Shown one piece after another: positions 17,708 through 26,294 of a DNA stretch of 64,000 bases. The DNA comes from Streptomyces sp. NBC_00370 (lineage in GTDB: Bacteria > Actinomycetota > Actinomycetes > Streptomycetales > Streptomycetaceae). Under the pieces are notes generated by a model. The model was not told the origin of the DNA. It ran no database searches and saw nothing but the letters and a program-made list of their open reading frames with translations. Location of the stretch: positions 6,162,501 to 6,226,500 of the forward strand of contig NZ_CP107968.1 in NCBI RefSeq assembly GCF_036084755.1. Reading direction: 5' to 3'. The position numbers and the translations under genes are program-made. The first letter of the stretch is position 1, and every line of letters begins with the position of its first letter.

Positions 17708-19356
17708 CCGCACCCGGCCGGGGGAACGCGGTGCGGCTCGGCCTGATGGCCCTGCCCGTCGCGTTCTTCGGGGTCTTCTTCGGCTACCCCGTCGTCGCCA
17801 TCGTCGGTCGCGGGCTGAAGACCGGCGACGGCTGGCAGTTCGGCCGGATCGGCGACGTGCTCGGCCGGCCCGACATCCTGCACGTCCTGTGGTTCACCAC
17901 CTGGCAGGCCCTGGCGTCCACCCTGCTCACCCTGCTGGTGGCGCTGCCCGCCGCGTACGTCTTCGCCCGCTTCGACTTCCCCGGCAAACAGCTGCTGCGG
18001 GCCGTGGTCACGGTGCCGTTCGTGCTGCCGACCGTCGTCGTGGGCACCGCGTTCCTCGCGCTGGTCGGCCGGGGCGGGGTGCTGGACGAGCTGTGGGGCG
18101 TACGGCTCGACACCACGGTCTGGGCGATCCTCCTCGCCCATGTCTTCTTCAACTACGCCGTGGTCGTACGGACCGTCGGCGGCCTCTGGTCGCAACTCGA
18201 CCCGCGCCAGGAGGAAGCGGCGCGGGTCCTCGGCGCGGGCAGGGTCGCCGCGTGGTGGCGGGTGACGCTGCCCGCGCTCGCGCCCGCCGTCGCCGCCGGC
18301 GCCCTGATGGTCTTCCTCTTCTCCTTCACGTCCTTCGGCGTCGTCCAGATCCTCGGCGGCCCCGGCTACTCCACCCTGGAGGTGGAGATCTACCGGCAGA
18401 CCGCGCAGCTGCTCGACCTGCCGACGGCCGCCGTGCTGACGCTGGTCCAGTTCGTCGCCGTCGGCGCGATCCTCGCCGTGCACGCCTGGACCGTACGCAA
18501 GCGGGAGACCACCCTGAAGCTCGTCGACCCGGCGCTGAGCGCGCGCCGGCCGCGCGGCGCCGCGCAGTGGACCCTGCTCGGCGGGGTGCTGGCGAGCATC
18601 GCGCTGCTGCTCCTGCTGCCGCTCGGCGTACTGGTCGAGCGCTCGCTCGACGTGCCCGGCGGATACGGCTTCGCGTACTACCGGGCGCTCGGCCGCCTCG
18701 ACGCCGGCGGCACCTTCCTCGTACCGGCGCTGGACGCGGTGTGGAACTCGCTGCGGTACGCCCTCGTCGCGACGGTCATCGCGCTCGCGATCGGCGGCCT
18801 CGCCGCGGCGGCGCTCACCCGCAGGGCGGGCCGGTTCGTCCGGGGCTTCGACGCGCTGCTGATGCTGCCGCTCGGCGTCTCGGCGGTGACCGTCGGCTTC
18901 GGCTTCCTCATCACGCTCGACAAACCGCCGCTCGACCTGCGGCAGTCGTGGATCCTGGTGCCGCTCGCCCAGGCGCTGGTCGGGGTCCCCTTCGTCGTAC
19001 GGACCATGCTGCCGGTGCTGCGGGCCGTGGACGGGCGGCTCCGTGAGGCCGCCGCGGTCCTCGGTGCCTCGCCGCTGCGGGTCTGGCGCGAGGTCGATCT
19101 GCCCATGGTGCGGCGGGCGTTGCTCGTCGCGGCCGGATTCGCCTTCGCCGTCTCGCTGGGCGAGTTCGGCGCGACGGTCTTCATCGCCAGGCCCGGCAGC
19201 CCGACTCTGCCGGTGGCCGTGGCGCGGCTGCTCGGCAGGCCGGGGGAGCTGAACTACGGCGAGGCGATGGCCCTGAGCACGGTCCTGATGATCGTGTGCG
19301 CGGTGTCCCTGCTCGTACTCGAACGTGTCCGCACCGACAGTTCCGGAGAGTTCTGA
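17704..19356 (+). CDS. thiP: Thiamine ABC transporter permease
   Basis: 550-residue fused permease with two copies of the transport domain, the usual ThiP organisation (about 12 membrane segments). Two cytoplasmic EAA loops that dock with the ATPase are visible: EEAARVLGAGRVAAWWRV and EAAAVLGASPLRVWREV. The GTG at 17704 overlaps the thiB stop as GTGA; alternative starts up to 33 bases upstream would lie inside thiB. The middle of the operon. Confidence 0.93.
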   Translation: MTAPGRGNAVRLGLMALPVAFFGVFFGYPVVAIVGRGLKTGDGWQFGRIGDVLGRPDILHVLWFTTWQALASTLLTLLVALPAAYVFARFDFPGKQLLRAVVTVPFVLPTVVVGTAFLALVGRGGVLDELWGVRLDTTVWAILLAHVFFNYAVVVRTVGGLWSQLDPRQEEAARVLGAGRVAAWWRVTLPALAPAVAAGALMVFLFSFTSFGVVQILGGPGYSTLEVEIYRQTAQLLDLPTAAVLTLVQFVAVGAILAVHAWTVRKRETTLKLVDPALSARRPRGAAQWTLLGGVLASIALLLLLPLGVLVERSLDVPGGYGFAYYRALGRLDAGGTFLVPALDAVWNSLRYALVATVIALAIGGLAAAALTRRAGRFVRGFDALLMLPLGVSAVTVGFGFLITLDKPPLDLRQSWILVPLAQALVGVPFVVRTMLPVLRAVDGRLREAAAVLGASPLRVWREVDLPMVRRALLVAAGFAFAVSLGEFGATVFIARPGSPTLPVAVARLLGRPGELNYGEAMALSTVLMIVCAVSLLVLERVRTDSSGEF

Positions 19357-20381
19357 TGGCCCTGTTGACCCTGGCTGACGTGACGGCGCGGTTCGGCGAG
19401 CGCACGGCGGTCGACGCGGTGGACCTGGAGATCGCCGAACACGAGATCGTCTGCGTGCTCGGCCCCAGCGGCAGCGGCAAGTCCACCCTGCTGCGGGTGG
19501 TCGCCGGGCTGCAACCCGCCGACGCCGGAAGGGTGTTGCTGGACGGCGCCGACCAGTCGGGGGTGCCGGTGCACCGGCGCGGGGTCGGGCTGATGTTCCA
19601 GGACCACCAGCTGTTCCCGCAGCGCGACGTCGGCGGCAATGTCGCCTTCGGACTGCGGATGCGCGGCGCCTCCCGCGACGAACAGCGGCGCCGCGTGGAC
19701 GAGTTGCTTGACCTCGTCGGTCTGCCGGGCGCCGGAGGGCGGGCCGTGGCCGCGCTGTCGGGCGGTGAGCAGCAGCGCGTGGCGCTCGCCCGCGCGCTCG
19801 CCCCCGAGCCACGGCTCCTGATGCTGGACGAGCCGCTGGGCCAGCTCGACCGGAGTCTGCGTGAACGGCTCGTCGTCGAACTGCGCCTGCTGTTCGGCCG
19901 GTTGGGCACCACCGTGCTCGCCGTCACACACGACCAGGGCGAGGCGTTCGCGCTCGCCGACCGGGTGGTGGTGATGCGGGACGGGCGAATCGCCCAGACC
20001 GGCACGCCCCTTGAGGTCTGGCAGCGGCCCGCGTCCGCCTTCGTCGCGCGCTTCCTCGGCTTCGACAACGTCGTGGACGCCACCGTCGCCGGCCGGGCGG
20101 CCGCCACCCCCTGGGGCAAGATCCCGGTGCCCGAGGGCTCGGCGCAGGGCGACCGTACGCTGCTGGTACGGCCCGCCGGGGTACGGCTGGTCGCCCCGGC
20201 GGACGGCCTGCGGTGCACGGTCGAGGCGCGCACCTTCCGGGGCAGCCGCGTCGCCGTACTGCTGCGTCCCGACGACGAGGCGCCGACGCTGGAGGCGGAG
20301 TGCGGCCTGCGGGAGGCGCCGCCCGAGGGGACGGCGGTCGGGGTGACCTTCGCCGCCGAGGACGTCGTCGTACTCGACTGA
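19356..20381 (+). CDS. thiQ: Thiamine ABC transporter ATP-binding protein
   Basis: 341-residue ABC ATPase. Walker A GPSGSGKST, Q-loop region MFQDHQLFPQRDV, signature LSGGEQQRVALARAL, Walker B LLMLDEPLGQLD and the switch His in AVTHDQGEA are intact. A C-terminal domain of about 100 residues resembles the regulatory TOBE module. The start is inside the TGATG overlap with thiP. Last gene of thiBPQ, convergent with the SnoaL-like gene. Confidence 0.93.
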   Translation: MALLTLADVTARFGERTAVDAVDLEIAEHEIVCVLGPSGSGKSTLLRVVAGLQPADAGRVLLDGADQSGVPVHRRGVGLMFQDHQLFPQRDVGGNVAFGLRMRGASRDEQRRRVDELLDLVGLPGAGGRAVAALSGGEQQRVALARALAPEPRLLMLDEPLGQLDRSLRERLVVELRLLFGRLGTTVLAVTHDQGEAFALADRVVVMRDGRIAQTGTPLEVWQRPASAFVARFLGFDNVVDATVAGRAAATPWGKIPVPEGSAQGDRTLLVRPAGVRLVAPADGLRCTVEARTFRGSRVAVLLRPDDEAPTLEAECGLREAPPEGTAVGVTFAAEDVVVLD

Positions 20382-20395
20382 GCGGGCGCCGGCGC

Positions 20396-20833
20396 TCAGT
20401 CGGCGCAGGCGGCGGCTATCGCGAGGCTGTCCTCGTAGATGCGGTAGCCGCTGATCAGCCCGTCCTCGACGGTGAGCCGCATCGCGAAGGGCGAGCGGAA
20501 CGTCTTGCCGGTCGCCGTCACCGTCCCGGCCAACCGGCCTGTCACCACGGCCTGCTTGCCGTCGGCGAGCACCACGTCGACCGAGGAGTGCGCGGCGTCC
20601 GGGCGCTGCCCTGCGGCGAGTTCGCGGAAGTGGTCCGCCACATCGGCGCGGGTGGTACGCGGACGGATCCACGGCACCGTCGGGTTCTCGGCGATGGACC
20701 AGTCGACCCGCTCGGCGAACAGCCCCGCGATCAGGGCTGGTTCGCCGTCACCGATCAGCCGCAGCAGCTCCAGCGCCACGGCGCGGGTGCGCTCGGTCTC
20801 TGAGGCCGGAGAGGCCTCGGGGGTGGTGGTCAT
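20396..20833 (-). CDS. SnoaL-like/nuclear transport factor 2-like protein
   Basis: 145 residues from the ATG at 20833, which has GGAG 5 bases upstream. The alpha+beta cone-fold pattern fits the SnoaL-like family (LLRLIGDGEPALIAGLFAER, then the closing strands TFRSPFAMRLTVEDGLISGY). Members may be cyclases, isomerases or binding proteins; catalytic role cannot be assigned. Lies between the thiQ end and the LOG-like gene, same strand as the latter. Confidence 0.8.
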   Translation of the reverse strand: MTTTPEASPASETERTRAVALELLRLIGDGEPALIAGLFAERVDWSIAENPTVPWIRPRTTRADVADHFRELAAGQRPDAAHSSVDVVLADGKQAVVTGRLAGTVTATGKTFRSPFAMRLTVEDGLISGYRIYEDSLAIAAACAD

Positions 20834-20935
20834 GGGATCTCCAGATGTTCGTGCCGCTGCTACGCGCACCACTCTGCCCGTAGGCACCGGGACACGCGAT
20901 TACCTCACAGGTCATGACACCGACGTCGGTCAGGC

Positions 20936-20971
20936 CCCCGACGTCCCCGACGTTCCCGACGGCCCCGACGT
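20936..20971. repeat. Four 9-bp tandem repeats next to LOG-like gene
   Basis: Four head-to-tail units of (C/T)CCCGACG(T/G) occupy 36 bases ending exactly at the stop codon of the LOG-like gene, in the gap before the SnoaL-like gene. No coding role. Confidence 0.75.
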
Positions 20972-22095
20972 CAGTACGCGTCCGTCAGCCGCGCCAGCGC
21001 CGCCGCCGCCTCGTCCACCGTGTCGACCAGCACGATCCGCGACTCCATGGCACGCTCCCTGGCCAGCGCCTGGAGCAGCGGCCAGGCCGGCAGGTGCCGG
21101 GTCCAGTGGTCGCGGTCGACCAGGATCATCGGGGTCGGCTCGCCGCGCGACTCGTAGTAGTTCGGTGTCGCGTTGTCGAAGATCTCCTGGACCGTCCCCG
21201 CCGCGCCCGGCAGGAAGATCACGCCCGCGTTCGAGCGGGCCAGCAGACCGTCCTCACGGGTGGCGTTGGCGAAGTACTTCGCGATGTGGCCCGCGAAGGC
21301 GTTCGGCGGCTCGTGGCCGTAGAACCAGGTGGGTATCCCGACGGAGTCGTCGCCCTTGGGCCAGCGCCTGCGCACGTCGAAGGCGGCCTGCGCCCAGTCG
21401 GAGACGGAAGGACGGAACGACGGTGTCTTGCTGAGGAGTTCCAGCGCCTCGTCCAGCATGCCGTCCCGGTAGCAGGCGGCGTAGGCGCCGAGGTTGGCCG
21501 CCTCCATGGCGCCGGGGCCGCCGCCGGTGGCGACGGTCAGTCCGGTACGGGTCAGGGAGCGGCCGAGCCGGGCGGCGCCCGCGTACTCGTCGGTGCCGCG
21601 CGCCATGGCGTGGCCGCCCATGACGCCCACGACCTGCGCGCCGACCAGGTGTTCGTCGAGGGCGTCGGAGATCGCGTCGTCGTGCACGGAGCGCAGCATG
21701 GAGGCGAAGATGTCGCCGTCGGACCTGGTCCGCTGGAACCACGCGTAGCCGCGGGCGTCCGGTGTCGCGTCGTAACCGGCGTCGTCAAGGCCGTCGAAAA
21801 GCTGCTCGGGCGTGTACAGCAGGCCGCGGTACGGATCGAACGGCAGGCCGGGCACCGGCGGGAACACCAGGGCGCCGTCGGCGCGCACCTTGGCCAGCGC
21901 CTCCGGCTCCATCGGGCAGCCGAGGAACACCGCGCCCGTGGTGTCGGCGGCCAGCAGGGCGGCCGTACGGCCCGTCAGGTCGACGGCCTGCAGGCGGTAT
22001 CCGCCGAGCTTTCCGCCACCGACCCTGCGATCGAATTCCGCCAGGGACTCGATCTCCAGGTCCTGGCCACTGTCACTGCTCTCCGGATTCAGCAC
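20971..22095 (-). CDS. LOG-like Rossmann-fold nucleotide-binding protein
   Basis: 374 residues, longer than the roughly 190-residue LOG (cytokinin-riboside phosphoribohydrolase) enzymes. The nucleotide-binding loop GGGPGAMEAANLGAYA is present. The second motif, normally PGGxGTxxE, reads PGAAGTVQE, keeping Gly-Thr and Glu but not the second Gly. The N-terminal 130 residues are extra. Likely a nucleotide-binding protein, possibly a nucleoside monophosphate hydrolase; activity is uncertain because of the altered loop. Isolated from its neighbours. Confidence 0.82.
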   Translation of the reverse strand: MLNPESSDSGQDLEIESLAEFDRRVGGGKLGGYRLQAVDLTGRTAALLAADTTGAVFLGCPMEPEALAKVRADGALVFPPVPGLPFDPYRGLLYTPEQLFDGLDDAGYDATPDARGYAWFQRTRSDGDIFASMLRSVHDDAISDALDEHLVGAQVVGVMGGHAMARGTDEYAGAARLGRSLTRTGLTVATGGGPGAMEAANLGAYAACYRDGMLDEALELLSKTPSFRPSVSDWAQAAFDVRRRWPKGDDSVGIPTWFYGHEPPNAFAGHIAKYFANATREDGLLARSNAGVIFLPGAAGTVQEIFDNATPNYYESRGEPTPMILVDRDHWTRHLPAWPLLQALARERAMESRIVLVDTVDEAAAALARLTDAY

Positions 22096-22176
22096 GGCGC
22101 CAGCCTAGGGCCTATGCCCCGGGCCTAACCCTGGGGCCGTCCCTCAACCCGTCGACACGGCCGGACAGGGCACCGC

Positions 22177-23319
22177 TCAGCGGCTCAGCGGCAGCGCGGC
22201 GAGGGTGGAGACGGCCCAGGTCAGCGGTACGAAGACGACGAGCAGCGCGAAGGCGCGCGTCGTCGCCGCCGTACGCAGCACCGCGACCGGAGCGCCCTGT
22301 CCGCGCAGCGCCCGTGTGCTGTCGGCACGGGACTGCCGGGACTCCAGCGCCGCCGTCAGCAGCGTCGCGGCGGCGCAGCCGATGACGAGGCTCGCGCCGA
22401 GCCCGGTGAGCGGGCCGAAGGGGCGCTCGTCGCCGGGGCCGTACAGCGAGGCCGCCGCGAACACCCCGGAGACCACCGCGCACAGCACCCCGAGCGGGCG
22501 GCCGATCCTGCGCGCCTCCGTCATCAGGGCGCGGCCCGCCAGCAGCCGTACGGCGCCGGGGCGCAGGGCCTGGAGCAGCCAGCCGCTGAGATGGACGATG
22601 CCGGGCCCGGCCAGCGCGAGTCCCACCGCCGTGAGGGTCCAGCCGGCCAGTACCCCGGCCGGACTGCCGTCGAAGTGCCCGGGCAGCGGGAGCGGGGTGC
22701 CGCCCCCGCCCCTACTCGCGTACGTCTCGACGGCGAGCCCGGCGGCGGTGAGCGCGATGCCCCACGGCAGTCCGGTCGGCGCCGGTGCTTCCCTGGTCGC
22801 CTCGTCCGTGGCCCGGCGGGCCCGGGGGCGCAGTGTGAGGGCGGCGGCCACCGACGCGGTGACCGGCAGGAGGGCCAGCAGCAGGGCGGCGGCCGCGACC
22901 GGCACGGGGCGGTCGGCTGCGAGCAGGTCGGCGGCGGCGCCGTCGAGGGGCAGCCCCGTCGGATCGCCGCGCAGATGCAGGAAGAGCAGCAGCGCCAGCG
23001 CGCTGCCGAGCGTGCAGGACACGGCGGTGGAGGCGGCGGCCAGCGCCGTCAGCCGGGCCGGGCCGAGCCCCACGGCGGAGAGCCCGGAGCGCGGCTTGGT
23101 CCCGGGGTCGGTACGGGCCACGGCGACCGCGAACTGCACGGTCGCGGCCAGCGGGATCAGACACCACAGCAGCCGCAGCATCGATCCGGCCGGATGGCCG
23201 ACCGCCCAGCCCAGGGTGCACAGCAGCAGGAAGCCGACGCCCGCCGAAGCGGCGACGACCAGCAGCCGGCGCAGCTGGACCAGGGGCCGCGCGCCTCGGG
23301 CTAGACGGAGAGCGAGCAC
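22177..23319 (-). CDS. FtsX-like/ABC exporter permease
   Basis: About 380 residues from a GTG at 23319, chosen because the frame upstream is antisense-like while the protein-like sequence begins here ([13 protein letters not shown]). Roughly eight to ten hydrophobic segments, consistent with a doubled FtsX-type or exporter permease. No extracellular domain stands out. It overlaps the end of the ATPase gene by 19 bases, so they form one exporter unit. Substrate unknown. Confidence 0.75.
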   Translation of the reverse strand: MLALRLARGARPLVQLRRLLVVAASAGVGFLLLCTLGWAVGHPAGSMLRLLWCLIPLAATVQFAVAVARTDPGTKPRSGLSAVGLGPARLTALAAASTAVSCTLGSALALLLFLHLRGDPTGLPLDGAAADLLAADRPVPVAAAALLLALLPVTASVAAALTLRPRARRATDEATREAPAPTGLPWGIALTAAGLAVETYASRGGGGTPLPLPGHFDGSPAGVLAGWTLTAVGLALAGPGIVHLSGWLLQALRPGAVRLLAGRALMTEARRIGRPLGVLCAVVSGVFAAASLYGPGDERPFGPLTGLGASLVIGCAAATLLTAALESRQSRADSTRALRGQGAPVAVLRTAATTRAFALLVVFVPLTWAVSTLAALPLSR

Positions 23320-24032
23320 GCCGCCCGGCCTTCCGCCTCGGAGGTCCGGTGCGCGTCGTCGGTGCGGCGCCCGTCGACCAGCGTCACCGTGCGGTCGGCG
23401 AGCGTCGCCGCCTCCGGGTCGAGGGTGGCGATGACGACGGTGATGTCGTGCGAGCGGGCCGCCGTCGTCAGCGTACGGAGCACCTGCGCGCGGTCCGTAC
23501 GGTGCAGCGGCGCCGTCGGCTCGTCGGCGAACAGCACCGAGGGCGAGGCGACCAGCGCACGGGCCACGGCCACCCGCTGGCGCTCGGACTGCAGCAGCGT
23601 GTGCGGGCGCTTGCGGGCGAGCGCGCCGATGTCGAGCCGCTCCAGCCACTCCATGGCGGCGGACTTGGCGGCGCGGTGCGAGGAGCCGCGCAGCAGCAGC
23701 GGCAGCGCCGCGTTCTCCCAGGCGCTCAGCTCGGGGACGAGCGAGGGGTCGGCGCCGATCCAGCTGAAGCGGTCGCTGCGCAGCCGCTCGCGGAGCTGCG
23801 GGGTCATGGTGTGCACGGCGGTGCTGTCGAACCAGACCTCGCCCTCCTGCGGGACCAGCTGGCCCGACAGACAGCGCAGCAGGGTCGTCTTGCCGCTGCC
23901 GCGTGGGCCGTTGACGGCGAGGATCTCCCCTTCGCGTACGCCGAGGGAGACACCGTCGAGCGCTGGCGAGCCGCTGTGGGAGTAGTGCAGGGAACGCGCC
24001 CAGAGCACGTCGTTGTCCGGCGGGGCCACCAT
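23301..24032 (-). CDS. ABC transporter ATP-binding protein with atypical signature
   Basis: 243 residues of the LolD/MacB type. The ATG at 24032 has GAGG 8 bases upstream; a GTG at 24041 is also possible. Walker A is GPRGSGKTT and Walker B is [12 protein letters not shown]. The ABC signature, normally LSGGQ, reads [15 protein letters not shown], and the usual switch His is replaced by [11 protein letters not shown]. It partners the overlapping permease. Altered signature and H-loop suggest weakened or unconventional ATP hydrolysis. Confidence 0.85.
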   Translation of the reverse strand: MVAPPDNDVLWARSLHYSHSGSPALDGVSLGVREGEILAVNGPRGSGKTTLLRCLSGQLVPQEGEVWFDSTAVHTMTPQLRERLRSDRFSWIGADPSLVPELSAWENAALPLLLRGSSHRAAKSAAMEWLERLDIGALARKRPHTLLQSERQRVAVARALVASPSVLFADEPTAPLHRTDRAQVLRTLTTAARSHDITVVIATLDPEAATLADRTVTLVDGRRTDDAHRTSEAEGRAACSLSV

Positions 24033-24140
24033 GGCGTACACCTCGTTCGGATCAGATTTACCGCCCGTCCGGGGGACGGCGGCGGGGCCGATCGGTCACT
24101 GGGCACGCTAAGCAGACTCGGGCTGGTGTGCGGACAGCAC

Positions 24141-24189
24141 ACGGCCCGGATGCCGCCCTTCTCACCCGAAAGGGGGGCACCCGGGCCGT
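24141..24189 (-). terminator. Long terminator after the aminotransferase gene
   Basis: ACGGCCCGG...TGCC...CCCTT pairs with AAGGG...GGCA...CCGGGCCGT, an 18-bp stem with two single mismatches and a short loop. It lies 56 bases beyond the aminotransferase stop and separates that operon from the ABC pair. Confidence 0.8.
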
Positions 24190-24244
24190 CAACAGGCTCA
24201 GCGTTCGATCAGGGCGTAAGCCTGCCGCTCGTCGACGGGTACGC

Positions 24245-25606
24245 CTACAGCTTGGTGTACGCCTCCGTCAGCACGGACCGCAGGATGCCCTCGATCTCGT
24301 CGAAGGTCCCCTGGTCGGAGATGAGCGGCGGCGCCAGCTGGACGACCGGGTCGCCGCGGTCGTCGGCCCGGCAGTACAGACCCTGTGCGAACAGCTCCTT
24401 GGAGAGGAAGCCGTACAGCACGCGCTCCGTCTCCTCGTCGGTGAACGTCTCCTTGGTGGCCTTGTCCTTGACCAGCTCGATCCCGTAGAAGAAGCCGTTG
24501 CCGCGTACGTCTCCGACGATCGGCAGGTCGTGCAGCTTCTTCAGGGTGTCGAAGAACGCGCCCTCGTTGTCGAGGACGTGCTGGTTGAGGCTCTCGCGCT
24601 CGAACAGGTCGAGGTTGGCGAGGCCGACGGCGGCGGAGACCGGGTGGCCGCCGAACGTGTAGCCGTGCAGGAAGGTGTTGTCACCCTGGTAGAACGGCTC
24701 GGCGAGCCGGTCGGAGATGACGCAGGCGCCGATCGGGGAGTAGCCCGACGTCATGCCCTTGGCGCAGGTGATCATGTCGGGTACGTAGCCGAACTTGTCG
24801 CACGCGAACATCGTGCCGAGCCGGCCGAAGGCGCAGATGACCTCGTCCGAGACGAGCAGCACGTCGTACTGGTCGCAGATCTCGCGCACCCGCTGGAAGT
24901 AGCCGGGCGGCGGCGGGAAGCAGCCGCCGGAGTTCTGCACCGGCTCCAGGAAGACCGCGGCGACCGTCTCGGGACCCTCGAAGAGGATCTCCTGCTCGAT
25001 CTGGTCGGCGGCCCAGCGGCCGAACGCCTCCGGGTCGTCGCCGTGGATCGGCGCCCGGTAGATGTTGGTGTTGGGCACCTTGTGCGCGCCGGGCACCAGC
25101 GGCTCGAAGGGCGCCTTCAGCGACGGCAGTCCGGTGATGGACAGGGCTCCCTGCGGGGTGCCGTGGTAGGCGACGGCGCGCGAGATGACCTTGTACTTGG
25201 TGGGCTTGCCGGTCAGCTTGAAGTACTGCTTGGCGAGCTTCCAGGCGGTCTCGACCGCCTCGCCGCCGCCGGTGGTGAAGAAGACCTTGTTGAGGTCGCC
25301 GGGCGCGTAGTCGGCGAGCCGCTCGGCCAGCTCGACCGCCTTCGGGTGCGCGTACGACCAGATCGGGAAGAAGCCCAGCTCCTGGCCCTGCTTGTAGGCG
25401 GTCTCGGCGAGCTCGTGCCGGCCGTGCCCCGCGTTCACCACGAACAGCCCGGACAGCCCGTCGAGGTACCGCTTGCCCTTGTCGTCGTAGATGTAGGTGC
25501 CCTCACCACGCACGATGGTGGGCACGGGTGCGTTCTCGTAGTCCGACATGCGGGTGAAGTGCATCCACAGGTGGTCGTACGCGGTTTTGGAGAGGTCCTT
25601 GCTCAC
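24245..25606 (-). CDS. Class III aminotransferase, probable putrescine/omega-amino acid aminotransferase
   Basis: 453-residue PLP enzyme. The PLP-phosphate loop TTGGGEAVETAWKLAK, VSDEVICAFGR with the ring-nitrogen Asp, and the Schiff-base Lys in MITCAKGMTSGY are present, followed by the FGGHPVSAAVGLAN segment. It resembles SpuC-type polyamine:pyruvate and omega-amino acid:pyruvate aminotransferases. GTG at 25606 begins 2 bases after the Lrp stop (GTG at 25624 would overlap it), so the genes are coupled. Beside two aldehyde dehydrogenases and a polyamine transporter, deamination of putrescine to 4-aminobutanal is the likely job. Confidence 0.9.
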   Translation of the reverse strand: MSKDLSKTAYDHLWMHFTRMSDYENAPVPTIVRGEGTYIYDDKGKRYLDGLSGLFVVNAGHGRHELAETAYKQGQELGFFPIWSYAHPKAVELAERLADYAPGDLNKVFFTTGGGEAVETAWKLAKQYFKLTGKPTKYKVISRAVAYHGTPQGALSITGLPSLKAPFEPLVPGAHKVPNTNIYRAPIHGDDPEAFGRWAADQIEQEILFEGPETVAAVFLEPVQNSGGCFPPPPGYFQRVREICDQYDVLLVSDEVICAFGRLGTMFACDKFGYVPDMITCAKGMTSGYSPIGACVISDRLAEPFYQGDNTFLHGYTFGGHPVSAAVGLANLDLFERESLNQHVLDNEGAFFDTLKKLHDLPIVGDVRGNGFFYGIELVKDKATKETFTDEETERVLYGFLSKELFAQGLYCRADDRGDPVVQLAPPLISDQGTFDEIEGILRSVLTEAYTKL

Positions 25607-25608
25607 GG

Positions 25609-26109
25609 CTATCGGGTTCCCCACATATAGGTCTGCTTCTTCAACTTGAGGTAGACGAAGCTCTCGGTGGAGCGCACGCCGGGGAGCGCGCGGATCCTTT
25701 TGTTGATCACATCGAGCAGGTGGTCGTCGTCCTCGCAGACGACCTCCACCATCAGGTCGAACGAGCCCGCGGTCATCACCACGTACTCGCACTCGTCCAT
25801 GGCGGCCAGCTCGTCGGCGATCATCTCCATGTCGCCCTCGACGTTGACGCCGACCATCGCCTGCCGCCGGAAGCCCACGGTGAGCGGGTCGGTGACGGCG
25901 ACGATCTGCATCACGCCCTGGTCGAGCAGCTTCTGTACGCGCTGGCGCACGGCCGCCTCGGAGAGGCCGACGGCCTTGCCGATCGCGGCGTACGGCCGGC
26001 GTCCGTCCTCCTGCAGCTGTTCGATGATGGCGAGGGAGACGGCGTCGATCGCTGGCGACGACCCGTTCCCGGTCCTGGAGTCTGCGCTACGGCTAACCAC
26101 GCGGTTCAC
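25609..26109 (-). CDS. Lrp/AsnC family transcriptional regulator
   Basis: 166 residues. The N-terminal winged helix (AIIEQLQEDGRRPYAAIGKA, then GLSEAAVRQRVQKLLDQGV) is followed by the RAM ligand-binding domain (VVMTAGSFDLMVEVVCEDDD, then ALPGVRSTESFVYLKLKKQ). Such proteins sense small amines or amino acids as octamers. GTG start at 26109. It is divergent from the first aldehyde dehydrogenase and cotranscribed with the aminotransferase, so it is the likely regulator of the polyamine genes. Confidence 0.93.
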   Translation of the reverse strand: MNRVVSRSADSRTGNGSSPAIDAVSLAIIEQLQEDGRRPYAAIGKAVGLSEAAVRQRVQKLLDQGVMQIVAVTDPLTVGFRRQAMVGVNVEGDMEMIADELAAMDECEYVVMTAGSFDLMVEVVCEDDDHLLDVINKRIRALPGVRSTESFVYLKLKKQTYMWGTR

Positions 26110-26294
26110 TGTGCACTGCGACTCGACCGTCCCGCAACCCTGAAGCGATGAAATTCGTTGTTGTAGGGGTCAAATATAACCGAATCCGAAGTTGAGGAGG
26201 GTCGGGCCTGTCGAAAGCGTCGACCGAGCGTTTAGGGTGGGTGTCTCACCCACTGAGCAATCAGGGATCCGGCATCCGAACAGGAGGGGTGGCA
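26110..26294. promoter_or_regulatory. Divergent promoter region with candidate Lrp operator
   Basis: 185 bases between the divergent lrp and aldehyde dehydrogenase genes. The AT-rich core 26150-26192 has inverted arms ATTCG (26153-26157) and CGAAT (26181-26185) around GTTGTTGTAGGGGTCAAATA. A possible -10, TATAAC, is at 26175-26180. AATTCGTTGTT resembles ATTCCGTTGTT upstream of the second dehydrogenase operon, so it is a candidate binding site for the adjacent regulator. Confidence 0.5.

Noticed and set aside
22177-23649. 490-residue version of the exporter permease
   Set aside because: The first 110 residues are antisense-frame Arg/Gly/Pro sequence within the ATPase gene; hydrophobic protein-like sequence begins at 23319.
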